A DNA stretch of 64,000 nucleotides from Streptomyces xinghaiensis S187 (GTDB lineage Bacteria; Actinomycetota; Actinomycetes; Streptomycetales; Streptomycetaceae), in the NCBI RefSeq assembly GCF_000220705.2, contig NZ_CP023202.1, forward strand, positions 6,354,501 to 6,418,500. The letters run 5' to 3'. The position numbers and the translations under genes were made by a program. The notes under the pieces were generated by a model. It had not been told where the DNA came from. It did no database searches and saw only the letters and a program-made list of their open reading frames with translations. This document shows, in pieces, positions 45,412 through 54,072 of the stretch (position 1 is its first letter; every line of letters starts with the position of its first letter).

Positions 45412-46443
45412 GTGTCGACGGGCCGATCAGCCATGCGGATGGGACCCGCGGAGCTGGTGCAGGCGGCGGCCATGGCCCGCCGCTTCTACCTCGAGGGAAA
45501 GTCCAAGATCCAGATCGCCGAGGAGTTCGGCGTCAGCCGCTTCAAGGTCGCCCGCGTGCTGGAGACGGCGCTCGAACGCGACCTCGTCCGGATCGAGATC
45601 CGGGTACCGGCCGAGCTGGACGCCGAGCGCTCCGACGCGCTGCGTTCCCGCTACGGCCTGCGCAACGCCGTCGTCGTCGAATCACCCTCCGACGCCGAGG
45701 ACGACGGGGTGGACCCGGAGAACCTCGGCGAGGTCGCGGCCGACCTGCTCGGCGAACTCGTCAACGAGGGCGATGTGCTCGGCCTCGCCTGGGGCCGCTC
45801 CACCATCCACATGGCCGCCGCCCTCAACCGGCTGCCGCCCTGCACCGTCGTCCAGCTCACCGGGGTCTACGACGCCGGCACCGCCGAACGCGGCTCCGTG
45901 GAGGCCGTCCGCCGCGCGGCGACCGTCTCCGGCGGCGAGGCGCACCCCATCTACGCGCCGATGCTCCTGCCGGACGCCACCACCGCCGCCGCCCTCCGCG
46001 CCCAGCCCGGCATCGCGCGTGCCTTCGAGTACTTCGACAAGGTGACCGTCGCGGCCGTCTCCATCGGCTCCTGGGAGCCCGGCATCTCCACCGTCCACGA
46101 CATGCTGTCGGACGAGGAGCGCGCCCACTACGCCTCGCTGGGCGCCGCCGCCGAGATGTCCGCGCACCTCTTCGCCGCCGACGGCCGCCGGATCGGTCGC
46201 GACCTGGGCGAGCGCTGCATCACCGTCGAGGCCGACCGGCTGCGTCGCATCCCCGAGGTGGTCGCCATCGCCGGCGGGCGGCGGAAGGCGGGCGCGATCG
46301 ACGCCGTGCTCCGCTCCGGTCTGGTCACCAGCCTGGTGACGGACACGGCCGCCGCGGACCACCTCCTCCAGGAGACGGGCCCCAAGCCGCGGCCCGCACT
46401 CGACCGCGCCGACCCCGACGGCGCGGAGCCCCCGAACACGTGA
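45412..46443 (+). CDS. SorC/DeoR-type sugar-responsive transcriptional regulator
   Basis: A 343-residue protein with an N-terminal HTH (ARRFYLEGKSKIQIAEEFGVSRFKVARVL) and a C-terminal SorC sugar-phosphate-binding domain (VLGLAWGRSTIHMAAAL, then VTVAAVSIGSWEPG and VVAIAGGRRKAGAI). The family binds phosphorylated sugars and regulates catabolic operons. The GTG at 45412 is preferred because AAGGAG lies 6 bp upstream; a GTG 15 bp earlier is also open. Position after rpe suggests a link with pentose metabolism, but no target site can be named. Confidence 0.88.
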   Translation: MSTGRSAMRMGPAELVQAAAMARRFYLEGKSKIQIAEEFGVSRFKVARVLETALERDLVRIEIRVPAELDAERSDALRSRYGLRNAVVVESPSDAEDDGVDPENLGEVAADLLGELVNEGDVLGLAWGRSTIHMAAALNRLPPCTVVQLTGVYDAGTAERGSVEAVRRAATVSGGEAHPIYAPMLLPDATTAAALRAQPGIARAFEYFDKVTVAAVSIGSWEPGISTVHDMLSDEERAHYASLGAAAEMSAHLFAADGRRIGRDLGERCITVEADRLRRIPEVVAIAGGRRKAGAIDAVLRSGLVTSLVTDTAAADHLLQETGPKPRPALDRADPDGAEPPNT

Positions 46444-46501
46444 CGGCCCGCGCGCCGGGCGGCCCGGGCCGCGTGCCCGGGCCCATGGCCGGATGATCCG
46501 G

Positions 46502-46507
46502 TAAAAT
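46502..46507 (+). promoter_or_regulatory. Likely -10 of guaB1
   Basis: TAAAAT is an unusually AT-rich hexamer for this genome and would start transcription near 46514, just before the 5' strand of the predicted leader stem at 46522. Confidence 0.55.
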
Positions 46508-46512
46508 TCCGG

Positions 46513-46649
46513 AGTAAGGCAGGTCTCACTGCCTGGCACGGAAACCCCCGCCACACCCGCCCCCGCGGAGGAGCGGAACGGAAGCTGGGGGTCCTTTGCC
46601 GTGTCCACGTGGGAGCCACCTGCGCCGTTCCACCCGAGAAGTGAGACCC
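46513..46649 (+). ncRNA. Structured 5' leader of guaB1 (candidate cis-regulatory RNA)
   Basis: GGTCTCACT (46522-46530) pairs perfectly with AGTGAGACC (46640-46648), closing a domain of about 110 nt and covering the purine-rich ribosome-binding region just before the ATG at 46650. Inside, GGCACGG (46534-46540) pairs with CCGTGTC (46599-46605), then ACCCCC with GGGGGT near 46587, and GTGG-GAG-CCAC forms a small hairpin (46608-46618). I cannot match it to a riboswitch class. No T-box, FMN, SAM-I or cobalamin signatures are seen. Confidence 0.6.
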
Positions 46650-48113
46650 ATGCGTTTCCTCGAGCCCGGCACGGGGCGCCCCGTAGAGACAGCTCCGGTC
46701 CCCTACGACCTGACGTACGACGACGTCTTCATGGTGCCGAACCGTTCCGCCGTCGGTTCCCGGCACGGCGTGGACCTCTCCACCCCCGACGGCACCGGTA
46801 CCACCATCCCCATCGTCGTCGCCAACATGACGGCGATCGCGGGCCGCCGGATGGCGGAGACCGTGGCCCGGCGCGGTGGTCTCGTCGTCATCCCGCAGGA
46901 CATCCCGCTGGACGTCGTCACCGAGGTCGTCTCCTGGGTGAAGCAGCGCCACCGGGTCTTCGACACCCCGATCACCCTCGGGCCCACGGGGACCGTCGCC
47001 GACGCGCTGTCCCTGCTCCCCAAGCGGGCGCACGGCGCGGGCATCGTCGTCGAGGACGGCCGGCCCGTCGGCGTCGTCACCGAGTCCGACCTGAACGGGG
47101 TGGACCGCTTCACCCAGCTCTCCGAGGTCATGTCCCGGGAACTGGTGCTCCTGGAGGACGGCGTCGACCCGCGCGACGCCTTCAACCGGCTCGACGCGGC
47201 CCACCGCAAACTCGCCCCGGTGGTCGGCGCGGACGGGCGCCTCGCCGGCATCCTCACCCGCAAGAGCGCGCTCCGGGCCACGCTCTACACCCCGAACACC
47301 GACGCGGACGGCCGGCTCCGCATCGCCGTCGCCGTCGGCATCAACGGCGGATCCGTGCGCCGCGCCGAGGGGCTGCTGGCCGCCGGGGTGGACACCCTGG
47401 TCGTGGACACCGCGCACGGCCACCAGGACAGCATGATCAGCACCCTGAGGGCGATCCGCGCCCTGGACCCCCCGGTGCCGGTCGTCGCGGGCAACGTGGT
47501 CTCCGCCGAGGGCGTGCGCGACCTGGTCGACGCGGGCGCCGACATCGTCAAGGTCGGGGTCGGGCCGGGCGCCATGTGCACCACGCGCATGATGACCGGT
47601 GTGGGTCGCCCCCAGTTCTCCGCCGTCCTCGAATGCGCGGCCGAGGCCCGCAGGCTGGGCAAGCACGTCTGGGCCGACGGCGGGGTGCGGCATCCGCGCG
47701 ACGTCGCCATGGCGCTGGCCGCGGGAGCGTCCAACGTCATGATCGGCTCCTGGTTCGCCGGTACGCACGAGTCGCCGGGCGATCTGCAGCAGGACCCCGA
47801 CGGCCGCTTCTACAAGGAGAGTTACGGCATGGCGTCCGCGCGGGCCGTGCAGAAGCGCACCAGCGAGGAGTCGGCGTACGACCGGGCCCGCAAGGGCCTC
47901 TTCGAGGAGGGGATCTCCACCTCCCGGATGTATCTCGACCCGGCCCGCCCGGGTGTCGAGGACCTGATCGACGCGATCGTCGCGGGCGTGCGCAGCTCCT
48001 GCACCTACGCGGGCGCGGGCTCCGTGGAGGAGTTCCACGAGCGCTCCGTCGTCGGCGTCCAGAGCGCCGCCGGCTACGCGGAGGGCCAGCCGCTCCACGC
48101 CAGCTGGCTCTGA
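46650..48113 (+). CDS. guaB1: GuaB1-type IMP dehydrogenase/GMP reductase family protein
   Basis: A 487-residue TIM-barrel enzyme with two CBS domains inserted at about residues 100-213 (RVFDTPITLGPTGTVADAL to LTRKSALRATLY). The catalytic Cys is C310 in VGVGPGAMCTTRMMTGVGRP. The flap region is altered relative to true IMPDH. GuaB1 of mycobacteria has been shown to act as a CBS-containing GMP reductase, so GMP to IMP salvage is the likely reaction. The ATG lies directly after a long structured leader that could control translation by purine nucleotides. It is followed by an Lrp-type gene. Confidence 0.93.
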   Translation: MRFLEPGTGRPVETAPVPYDLTYDDVFMVPNRSAVGSRHGVDLSTPDGTGTTIPIVVANMTAIAGRRMAETVARRGGLVVIPQDIPLDVVTEVVSWVKQRHRVFDTPITLGPTGTVADALSLLPKRAHGAGIVVEDGRPVGVVTESDLNGVDRFTQLSEVMSRELVLLEDGVDPRDAFNRLDAAHRKLAPVVGADGRLAGILTRKSALRATLYTPNTDADGRLRIAVAVGINGGSVRRAEGLLAAGVDTLVVDTAHGHQDSMISTLRAIRALDPPVPVVAGNVVSAEGVRDLVDAGADIVKVGVGPGAMCTTRMMTGVGRPQFSAVLECAAEARRLGKHVWADGGVRHPRDVAMALAAGASNVMIGSWFAGTHESPGDLQQDPDGRFYKESYGMASARAVQKRTSEESAYDRARKGLFEEGISTSRMYLDPARPGVEDLIDAIVAGVRSSCTYAGAGSVEEFHERSVVGVQSAAGYAEGQPLHASWL

Positions 48114-48259
48114 CCGCGGCCGCGCCGGAGCTACGGCGGCGGGCCCCGCCGTCGGCCGGGGCGGGCTGTGCTGTACTGCGGCTGCGGCGTCCGCCGCCCC
48201 GCGCCCGCCCCGCCGGGGTGCCGCGCAGCCCCTCCGTCCAGAGAAGTGATCCATCCGCA

Positions 48260-48715
48260 GTGCGACTCAATGAGCTCGACGAACGCATCGTCCACGCCCT
48301 CGCCGGGGACGCCCGCCGCTCCTACGCCGACATCGGCGCCGAGGTCGGCCTCTCCGCCCCGGCCGTCAAGCGGCGGGTGGACCGGCTGCGGGCCGAGGGG
48401 GCGATCACCGGGTTCACCGTCCGGGTGGACCCGGCGGCGCTCGGCTGGGCGACCGAGGGGTTCATCGAGATCTACTGCCGGCGCCACACCACCCCCGAGG
48501 CGATCCGGCGTGGTCTCTCGCGCTATCCGGAGGTGGTGTCCGCCTCCACCGTGACCGGTGACGCGGACGCCATCGCGCAGATCTTCGCCTCCGACATGCG
48601 GCACTTCGAACGGGTGCTGGAACAGATCGCGGGCGAGCCCTACGTGGAGCGCACCAAGTCCGTGCTGGTGCTCTCCCCGCTGCTGCGGCGCTACGGCAAC
48701 GGGGCGCCCCGGTAG
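48260..48715 (+). CDS. Lrp/AsnC-family transcriptional regulator
   Basis: A 151-residue protein with an N-terminal HTH (LNELDERIVHALAGDARRSY, then VGLSAPAVKRRVDRLRAEGAI) and the RAM/AsnC ligand domain (FIEIYCRRHTTPEAIRRGL, VVSASTVTGDADAIAQI). These regulators bind amino acids and often act on adjacent genes. The GTG start at 48260 gives the conserved RLNELDERI N-terminus. It lies 271 bp upstream of davA-davB, with two phased repeats in the gap; control of lysine degradation is the obvious inference. Confidence 0.92.
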   Translation: MRLNELDERIVHALAGDARRSYADIGAEVGLSAPAVKRRVDRLRAEGAITGFTVRVDPAALGWATEGFIEIYCRRHTTPEAIRRGLSRYPEVVSASTVTGDADAIAQIFASDMRHFERVLEQIAGEPYVERTKSVLVLSPLLRRYGNGAPR

Positions 48716-48843
48716 CGGGGACGGGGGAGGGGCACGGGGGCGGTCCCGGTCCGGCCGCCCGGCGTCCGGAGGAGCGCCACGGGCGGAGCCGGAGGCGCCC
48801 GGGGTGAGCACCCGGCGGGCGCCGGCACGACGCGGACCCCATC

Positions 48844-48889
48844 GCGCAACGAATCGCCGGACCGGGCCCAGCAGGCGCAATGAATCGCC
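48844..48889. promoter_or_regulatory. Phased repeats upstream of davA, candidate Lrp-type operators
   Basis: GCGCAACGAATCGCC (48844-48858) and GCGCAATGAATCGCC (48875-48889) differ at one base and are 31 bp apart, three helical turns. The second is extended to a perfect inverted repeat CAGGCG-N8-CGCCTG (48872-48891). They centre near -98 and -67 from the predicted start. Confidence 0.65.
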
Positions 48890-48911
48890 TGTTGGCGGCA
48901 ACGGAAGCGGC

Positions 48912-48941
48912 TTGTCCGGCCGGATCGGGCGACCGTACCGT
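48912..48941 (+). promoter_or_regulatory. Predicted davA promoter
   Basis: -35 TTGTCC (48912-48917) and -10 TACCGT (48936-48941) with an 18-bp spacer. Predicted start near 48949, about 38 nt before the davA ATG. Confidence 0.55.
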
Positions 48942-48986
48942 CTTTCCGTCCCCTCATCGCCCGTTTCGTACCTCCCGAGGACCTCC

Positions 48987-49790
48987 ATGCCGCCGCTGCG
49001 CACCGCCCTGCTCCAGAGCTCCGGCCGCCCCGGCGACGTGCCGCACAACCTGCGGCTCCTGGCGGACGCGGCCCGCCGCGCCGCCGCCTCCGGTGCCCGG
49101 CTGCTGCTGACCTCCGAGCTGTTCCTGACCGGATACGCCGTCGGCGACCGGCTGCCCGGGCTGGCCGAGCCCGCCGACGGGCCGTCCGCCGACCGGGTCG
49201 CCCGGATCGCCGCCGACCACGGGCTCGCCATCGGCCTCGGCTACCCGGAGCGCGACGGTGACGCCGTCTACAACGCCGTCCGGCTGACCGGCCCCGACGG
49301 TACCCCGCTCGCCCACTACCGCAAGACCCATCTCTACGGGGAGTTCGAGACCGCCCACTTCACACCGGGCGGTGAGCCGGTCGTCCAGGCCGAGCTGGAC
49401 GGCACCCGGCTCGGGCTGCTGATCTGCTACGACGTCGAGTTCCCGGAGACCGTGCGCGCGCACGCCCTGGCCGGAACGGAACTGCTGCTCGTCCCCACCG
49501 CGCTGATGCGCCCGTACGAGATCGTCGCGCGCACGCTGGTCCCGGCGCGTGCCTTCGAGAGCCAGCTGCACATCGCCTACGTCAACCGCTGCGGCCCCGA
49601 AGGGGAGTTCGACTTCACCGGGCTCAGCTGCCTCGCCGCCCCCGACGGCACCGTTCCCGCCCGGGCCGGCTCCGGTGAGGACCTGCTCGTCGCCGACGCC
49701 GACCGGGAGCTGCTCGGCCGGTCCCGCGCCGCGCACCCCTATCTGCGCGACCGGCGCCCCGGGCTCTACGGATCGCTCACCGAGGGGTGA
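48987..49790 (+). CDS. davA: Carbon-nitrogen hydrolase, probable 5-aminovaleramidase
   Basis: A 267-residue nitrilase-superfamily amidase with the full catalytic triad: Glu44 (TSELFLTGY), Lys113 (YRKTHLYGEF) and Cys147 (LLICYDVEFPE). Length and these segments closely resemble Pseudomonas putida DavA, which hydrolyses 5-aminovaleramide to 5-aminovalerate. The next gene resembles DavB, so the pair fits the lysine monooxygenase route. GAGG lies 6 bp before the ATG. A different omega-amide substrate remains possible. Confidence 0.85.
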   Translation: MPPLRTALLQSSGRPGDVPHNLRLLADAARRAAASGARLLLTSELFLTGYAVGDRLPGLAEPADGPSADRVARIAADHGLAIGLGYPERDGDAVYNAVRLTGPDGTPLAHYRKTHLYGEFETAHFTPGGEPVVQAELDGTRLGLLICYDVEFPETVRAHALAGTELLLVPTALMRPYEIVARTLVPARAFESQLHIAYVNRCGPEGEFDFTGLSCLAAPDGTVPARAGSGEDLLVADADRELLGRSRAAHPYLRDRRPGLYGSLTEG

Positions 49791-49942
49791 CGGCCCCCCG
49801 TTCCCGACGGCTCCGCTCCGTCCACCAGCCCCGCCCCGTACCGGCGCACCCGTACGGGCCCCGCACCGGCGCCGCGCGCGCCCGGCACCACCCGCACCCG
49901 CATCCGCACCCGCCGTACCGCATCCCCAGGAGATCCCAGCCG

Positions 49943-51664
49943 ATGACGTCCGTGCCCACCGCCGTCCACGACGAGCAGCACGCCGAGGCCCAGTCCCAGC
50001 CGCCCATCACCATGTTCGGCCCGGACTTCCCCTATCCGTACGACGACTTCCTGGCGCACCCGGCCGGCCTGGGCTCCGTGCCCGCCACCGAGCACGGCAC
50101 CGAGGTCGCCGTCATCGGCGGTGGCCTCTCCGGCATCGTCACCGCGTACGAGCTGATGAAGATGGGCCTCAGGCCGGTCGTCTACGAGGCGGACCGGATC
50201 GGCGGCCGGCTGCGCACCGTCGGCTTCGAGGGCTGTGATCCGGGCCTGACCGCCGAGATGGGCGCCATGCGCTTCCCGCCGTCCTCCACCGCCTTCCAGC
50301 ACTACGTGGACCTGGTCGGGCTGGAGACCCGGCCCTTCCCCAACCCGCTCTCGCCCGCCACGCCCTCCACGGTCGTGGACCTCAAGGGCGAGTCCCACTA
50401 CGCCCGCACGCTGGACGACCTCCCCGAGGTCTACACCCAGGTCATGAACGCCTGGAACGCCTGTCTGGAGGAGGGCGCCGACTTCTCCGCCATGCAGCGC
50501 GCCCTGCGCGAGCGGGACGTCCCGGTGATCCGCGAGATCTGGTCCCGGCTGGTGGAGAAGCTCGACAACCAGACCTTCTACGGCTTCCTCTGCGCCTCCG
50601 ACGCCTTCCGGTCCTTCCGGCACCGGGAGATCTTCGGCCAGGTCGGTTTCGGCACGGGCGGCTGGGACACCGACTTCCCCAACTCCATCCTGGAGATCCT
50701 GCGCGTCGTCTACACCGGCGCGGACGACGACCACCGCGGCATCGTCGGCGGCAGCCAGCAACTCCCGCTGCGGCTCTGGGAGCACCGGCCCGAGAAGCTC
50801 GTCCACTGGCCACACGGCACCTCGCTCGCCGAGCTGCACCCCGACGGGGAGCCCGGCCCGGCCGTGACCCGGCTGCACCGCACGGCGGGCAACCGCGTCA
50901 CCGTCACCGACGCCCGCGGCGACATCCGCACCTACCGGGCGGCGGTTTTCACCGCGCAGAGCTGGATGCTGCTGTCCAAGATCGAGTGCGATGACGCGCT
51001 CTTCCCGATCGACCACTGGACGGCGATCGAACGCACCCACTACATGGAGTCCTCCAAGCTGTTCGTCCCCGTCGACCGGCCGTTCTGGCTGGACGAGGAG
51101 GTCGACGACCGGGGCGAGCCGACGGGGCGGGACGTGATGAGCATGACGCTCACCGACCGGATGACCCGGGGCACCTATCTGCTCGACGACGGCCCCGGCC
51201 GGCCCGCCGTGATCTGCCTCTCCTACACCTGGTGCGACGACAGCCTGAAGTGGCTGCCGCTGGACGCGAACGAGCGGATGGAGGTCATGCTCAAGTCGCT
51301 CGGCGAGATCTACCCGAAGGTGGACATCCGGCGGCACATCATCGGCAACCCGGTCACCGTCTCCTGGGAGAACGAGCCGTACTTCATGGGCGCGTTCAAG
51401 GCCAATCTGCCGGGCCACTACCGCTACCAGCGGCGGCTGTTCACCCACTTCGTGCAGGACCGGCTGCCCGAGGACCGGCGGGGGCTGTTCCTCGCGGGCG
51501 ACGACATCTCCTGGACGGCCGGCTGGGCCGAGGGCGCCGTGCAGACCGCCCTGAACGCCGTCTGGGGGGTCATGCGCCACCTGGGTGGCAGGACGGACCC
51601 GGCCAACCCCGGCCCGGGCGACGTCTACGACGAGATCGCGCCGGTCGAACTGCCGGAGGACTGA
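49943..51664 (+). CDS. davB: Flavin amine oxidase family, probable L-lysine 2-monooxygenase
   Basis: A 573-residue FAD enzyme with the dinucleotide motif VAVIGGGLSGIVTAYELMKMG (from about residue 55) and the amine-oxidase segment VVYEADRIGGRLRT. The N-terminal ITMFGPDFPYPYDDFLAHPA, FGQVGFGTGGWDTDFPNS and the C-terminal FLAGDDISWTAGWAEGAVQT match what I remember of P. putida DavB, which oxidatively decarboxylates lysine to 5-aminovaleramide. AGGAGA precedes the ATG. It is 152 bp after davA. Related tryptophan monooxygenases share the fold, but the DavA neighbour favours lysine. Confidence 0.87.
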   Translation: MTSVPTAVHDEQHAEAQSQPPITMFGPDFPYPYDDFLAHPAGLGSVPATEHGTEVAVIGGGLSGIVTAYELMKMGLRPVVYEADRIGGRLRTVGFEGCDPGLTAEMGAMRFPPSSTAFQHYVDLVGLETRPFPNPLSPATPSTVVDLKGESHYARTLDDLPEVYTQVMNAWNACLEEGADFSAMQRALRERDVPVIREIWSRLVEKLDNQTFYGFLCASDAFRSFRHREIFGQVGFGTGGWDTDFPNSILEILRVVYTGADDDHRGIVGGSQQLPLRLWEHRPEKLVHWPHGTSLAELHPDGEPGPAVTRLHRTAGNRVTVTDARGDIRTYRAAVFTAQSWMLLSKIECDDALFPIDHWTAIERTHYMESSKLFVPVDRPFWLDEEVDDRGEPTGRDVMSMTLTDRMTRGTYLLDDGPGRPAVICLSYTWCDDSLKWLPLDANERMEVMLKSLGEIYPKVDIRRHIIGNPVTVSWENEPYFMGAFKANLPGHYRYQRRLFTHFVQDRLPEDRRGLFLAGDDISWTAGWAEGAVQTALNAVWGVMRHLGGRTDPANPGPGDVYDEIAPVELPED

Positions 51665-51773
51665 GCGGAGGTGCGCGGGGCGGGGCGGCCCGGGCGCGGG
51701 GGGACGGCGCCGCCCCCGGGTGGTCGCGCGGACCGGCGCCCGGCGCGCGGTGGCCCGGTGCCGTCCCGCCCCG

Positions 51774-52460
51774 TCACCCCAGCGGTGTGAGGAGGAAACG
51801 GCCGACCATGCCGGTTCCCGTGTCGAGCCGCTCCCGGAACTCCTCCCGGAGCCCCTTTGCCCCGCGCAGTTCCCACAGCACGCGGGCGGCGGCCCAGGCC
51901 CCGTCCCGGGCCCGGGTCAGACACCAGGAACCGGTGAGATGGGTCAGCGGGTCGGCCACGTCCAGCAGGTCCGGGCCGGGCATCAGCTCCTCCCGGATCC
52001 GCTCCTCCAGCTCGACGAGGATCTCGTCCACCCGTTCGTAGTCGCTCCGCAGGGCCTGCGGTTCGCAGCCCCGTGCCGTGCAGGTGTCCACGACGGCCAG
52101 CGCCAGGTCGTGCCCGACATGGGCGTTGACCCCGGCGAGGGCGAACTGCACGGGCAGCACGCCGGGATGACGGCGCTGCTGGAACAGCGGTCGCCAGCAG
52201 GCCGGCGGGCGCCGCCCGGTCCCGTCGGCGTCCACCGCCGCCAGATAGCGCCGGGCGAAGCGCGCCGCGAACCCGGCGGTCAGGGCCGGATCGCGGAAGT
52301 GGCCCGCCGCGATGCGCCGTTCCAGCTCCCCGGTGACGGACAGATAGACCCGGTTGAAGACGGCCACCCCGTCCTGCCGGGGGAGGGCGGCCTCCAGGAC
52401 CCGCATCCGCTCCATCGCGTCCCGCACATCGGCCGCAGCCAGTGGTTCGGTTGTGGTCAT
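51774..52460 (-). CDS. DUF5995 family protein
   Basis: A 228-residue, mostly helical soluble protein of a family common in actinobacteria. Recognisable segments are GVAVFNRVYLSVTGEL near residue 30, FARRYLAAVD, FALAGVNAHVGHDLALAVVDTC near 115-135 (conserved NAHVGHDL), and ADPLTHLTGSWCLTRARD. The conserved Asn/His/Asp set hints at metal or ligand binding, but no activity is known to me. The ATG has no strong ribosome-binding site. It converges with davB. Its upstream region holds nested GTGAC/GTCAC inverted repeats. Confidence 0.82.
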   Translation of the reverse strand: MTTTEPLAAADVRDAMERMRVLEAALPRQDGVAVFNRVYLSVTGELERRIAAGHFRDPALTAGFAARFARRYLAAVDADGTGRRPPACWRPLFQQRRHPGVLPVQFALAGVNAHVGHDLALAVVDTCTARGCEPQALRSDYERVDEILVELEERIREELMPGPDLLDVADPLTHLTGSWCLTRARDGAWAAARVLWELRGAKGLREEFRERLDTGTGMVGRFLLTPLG

Positions 52461-52469
52461 GCACGCACG

Positions 52470-52515
52470 GTGACATTCCCCGGCGCGTCTGTCCCGTGAT
52501 GTCACTGTTCGTGAC
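52470..52515. promoter_or_regulatory. Nested GTGAC inverted repeats upstream of the DUF5995 gene
   Basis: GTGACAT (52470-52476) with ATGTCAC (52499-52505) is a perfect 7-bp inverted repeat 22 bp apart. GTCAC (52501-52505) with GTGAC (52511-52515) is a second with a 5-bp spacer. Candidate operator for a TetR-like repressor. Confidence 0.4.
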
Positions 52516-52659
52516 CGGAACGGCCTAATGGCGGCGGCCCCCACCGGTCAACTCCCGATTGACGGACGCGACTTGGGTTCTCCCGTGACCACCGTGGGGA
52601 ACGGGCCCGCCCCGCCCGGCGGCACCGGGGGATTCCCGCCGTCCGGCGGGCGCCCCGGG

Positions 52660-54072
52660 TCACTTCGCGGGGGTGCCGGTGCCCTCCGGCTCCTCCCGGG
52701 CCGCGTCGTCGTAGGAGGTGGTGCCCTCGTCCAGCAGCGGCTCCTCCGCCTTCATGTGCGCCGGGGCGAGCGCACGCAGCACGTGGTAGCCGCTGAGCAC
52801 CACGAGGGTGCCGAGCGCGATGCCGTTCAGCTCGAAGTCGTCGGTGATCCGCAGGCCGACCCCGCCGACCCCGATGACGACGCCCGCCGCCACCGGCACC
52901 AGATTCAGCGGATTGCGCAGGTCCACCTTGTTGTGCACCCAGATCTGCGCGCCGAGCAGGCCGATCATGCCGTAGAGGATGACGGTGATGCCCCCGAGCA
53001 CACCCCCGGGGATCGCGGCCACGACCGCGCCGAACTTGGGGCAGAGGCCGAAGAGCAGGGCGAAGAGGGCCGCGGCCCAGTAGGCGGCCGTGGAGTAGAC
53101 GCGGGAGGCGGCCATCACGCCGATGTTCTCGGCGTACGTGGTGGTGGCCGGGCCGCCGACGGCGGCGGACAGCACGGTGCCCGCGCCGTCCGCCGCGATC
53201 GCGGTGCCCAGCTGGTCGTCGAGCGGGTCGCCGGTCATCTCCCCGACGGCCTTCACATGGCCGGCGTTCTCGGCTATCAGCGCGATCACCACGGGCAGGG
53301 CGACCAGGATCGCCGGCAGTTCGAACGCCGGGGCGTGGAAGGACGGCAGCCCGAACCACGCCGCGTCGGCGACGCCGGACAGGTCCAGCCGCCAGTGGTC
53401 CACGGCCTCGGTGCCGCCCTGCACCGAATGGATCTTGCCGAAGCCGAGGTCGAAGAGCCAGGAGACGCCGTACCCGAAGGCGAGCCCGAGGAAGATCGCG
53501 ATCCGCGACCAGAAGCCGCGCAGCACGACCACGGCCAGCCCGGTGAAGAGCATGGTCAGCAGCGCCGTCCACTGGTCCTGCGGCCAGTACACGGAGGCGG
53601 TCACCGGAGCCAGGTTGAAGCCGATCAGCATCACGACGGCGCCGGTGACGACGGGCGGCATCGTCGCGTGGATGACCCGTGCCCCGAACTTCTGGACGAC
53701 CAGGCCGCTCAGGAAGAGCACGACACCGACGACCAGGATCGCCCCGGTGATCGTCGCGATGCCGCCGCCCTGCGCCTTGATCGCCGCCGCCACACCGACG
53801 AAGGAGAGGCTGCAGCCGAGGTAGCTGGGCACCCGGCCGCGCGTCGCCAGCAGGAAGATCATGGTGGCGAAGCCGGACATCATGATGGCCAGATTCGGAT
53901 CCAGGCCCATGAGCACGGGCGCCACGAAGCTGGCCCCGAACATGGCCACCACATGCTGCGCGCCCAGCCCCGCCGTCCGCGGCCACGACAGCCGTTCGTC
54001 CGGCCCGACGACCGCACCGGGCGCGGGAACCCGCCCGTCACCGTGCAGTTTCCAGCCCACGCCGAGGCCCAT
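52660..54072 (-). CDS. Uracil/xanthine permease of the NCS2 family
   Basis: A 470-residue membrane protein with about 12-14 hydrophobic segments. Family marks are the N-terminal GLGAQHVVAMFGASFVAPVL, the substrate-site segment ALIAENAGHVKAVGEMTG, PATTTYAENIGVMAASRVYST with the NCS2 NIG-type motif, and GGITVILYGMIGLLGAQIW. It resembles UraA-like uracil-proton symporters more than purine carriers, but specificity is not certain. The ATG at 54072 has GGAG 5 bp upstream; a GTG two codons earlier is possible. It stands alone; a link with the pyr genes 20 kb away is functional only. Confidence 0.9.
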   Translation of the reverse strand: MGLGVGWKLHGDGRVPAPGAVVGPDERLSWPRTAGLGAQHVVAMFGASFVAPVLMGLDPNLAIMMSGFATMIFLLATRGRVPSYLGCSLSFVGVAAAIKAQGGGIATITGAILVVGVVLFLSGLVVQKFGARVIHATMPPVVTGAVVMLIGFNLAPVTASVYWPQDQWTALLTMLFTGLAVVVLRGFWSRIAIFLGLAFGYGVSWLFDLGFGKIHSVQGGTEAVDHWRLDLSGVADAAWFGLPSFHAPAFELPAILVALPVVIALIAENAGHVKAVGEMTGDPLDDQLGTAIAADGAGTVLSAAVGGPATTTYAENIGVMAASRVYSTAAYWAAALFALLFGLCPKFGAVVAAIPGGVLGGITVILYGMIGLLGAQIWVHNKVDLRNPLNLVPVAAGVVIGVGGVGLRITDDFELNGIALGTLVVLSGYHVLRALAPAHMKAEEPLLDEGTTSYDDAAREEPEGTGTPAK

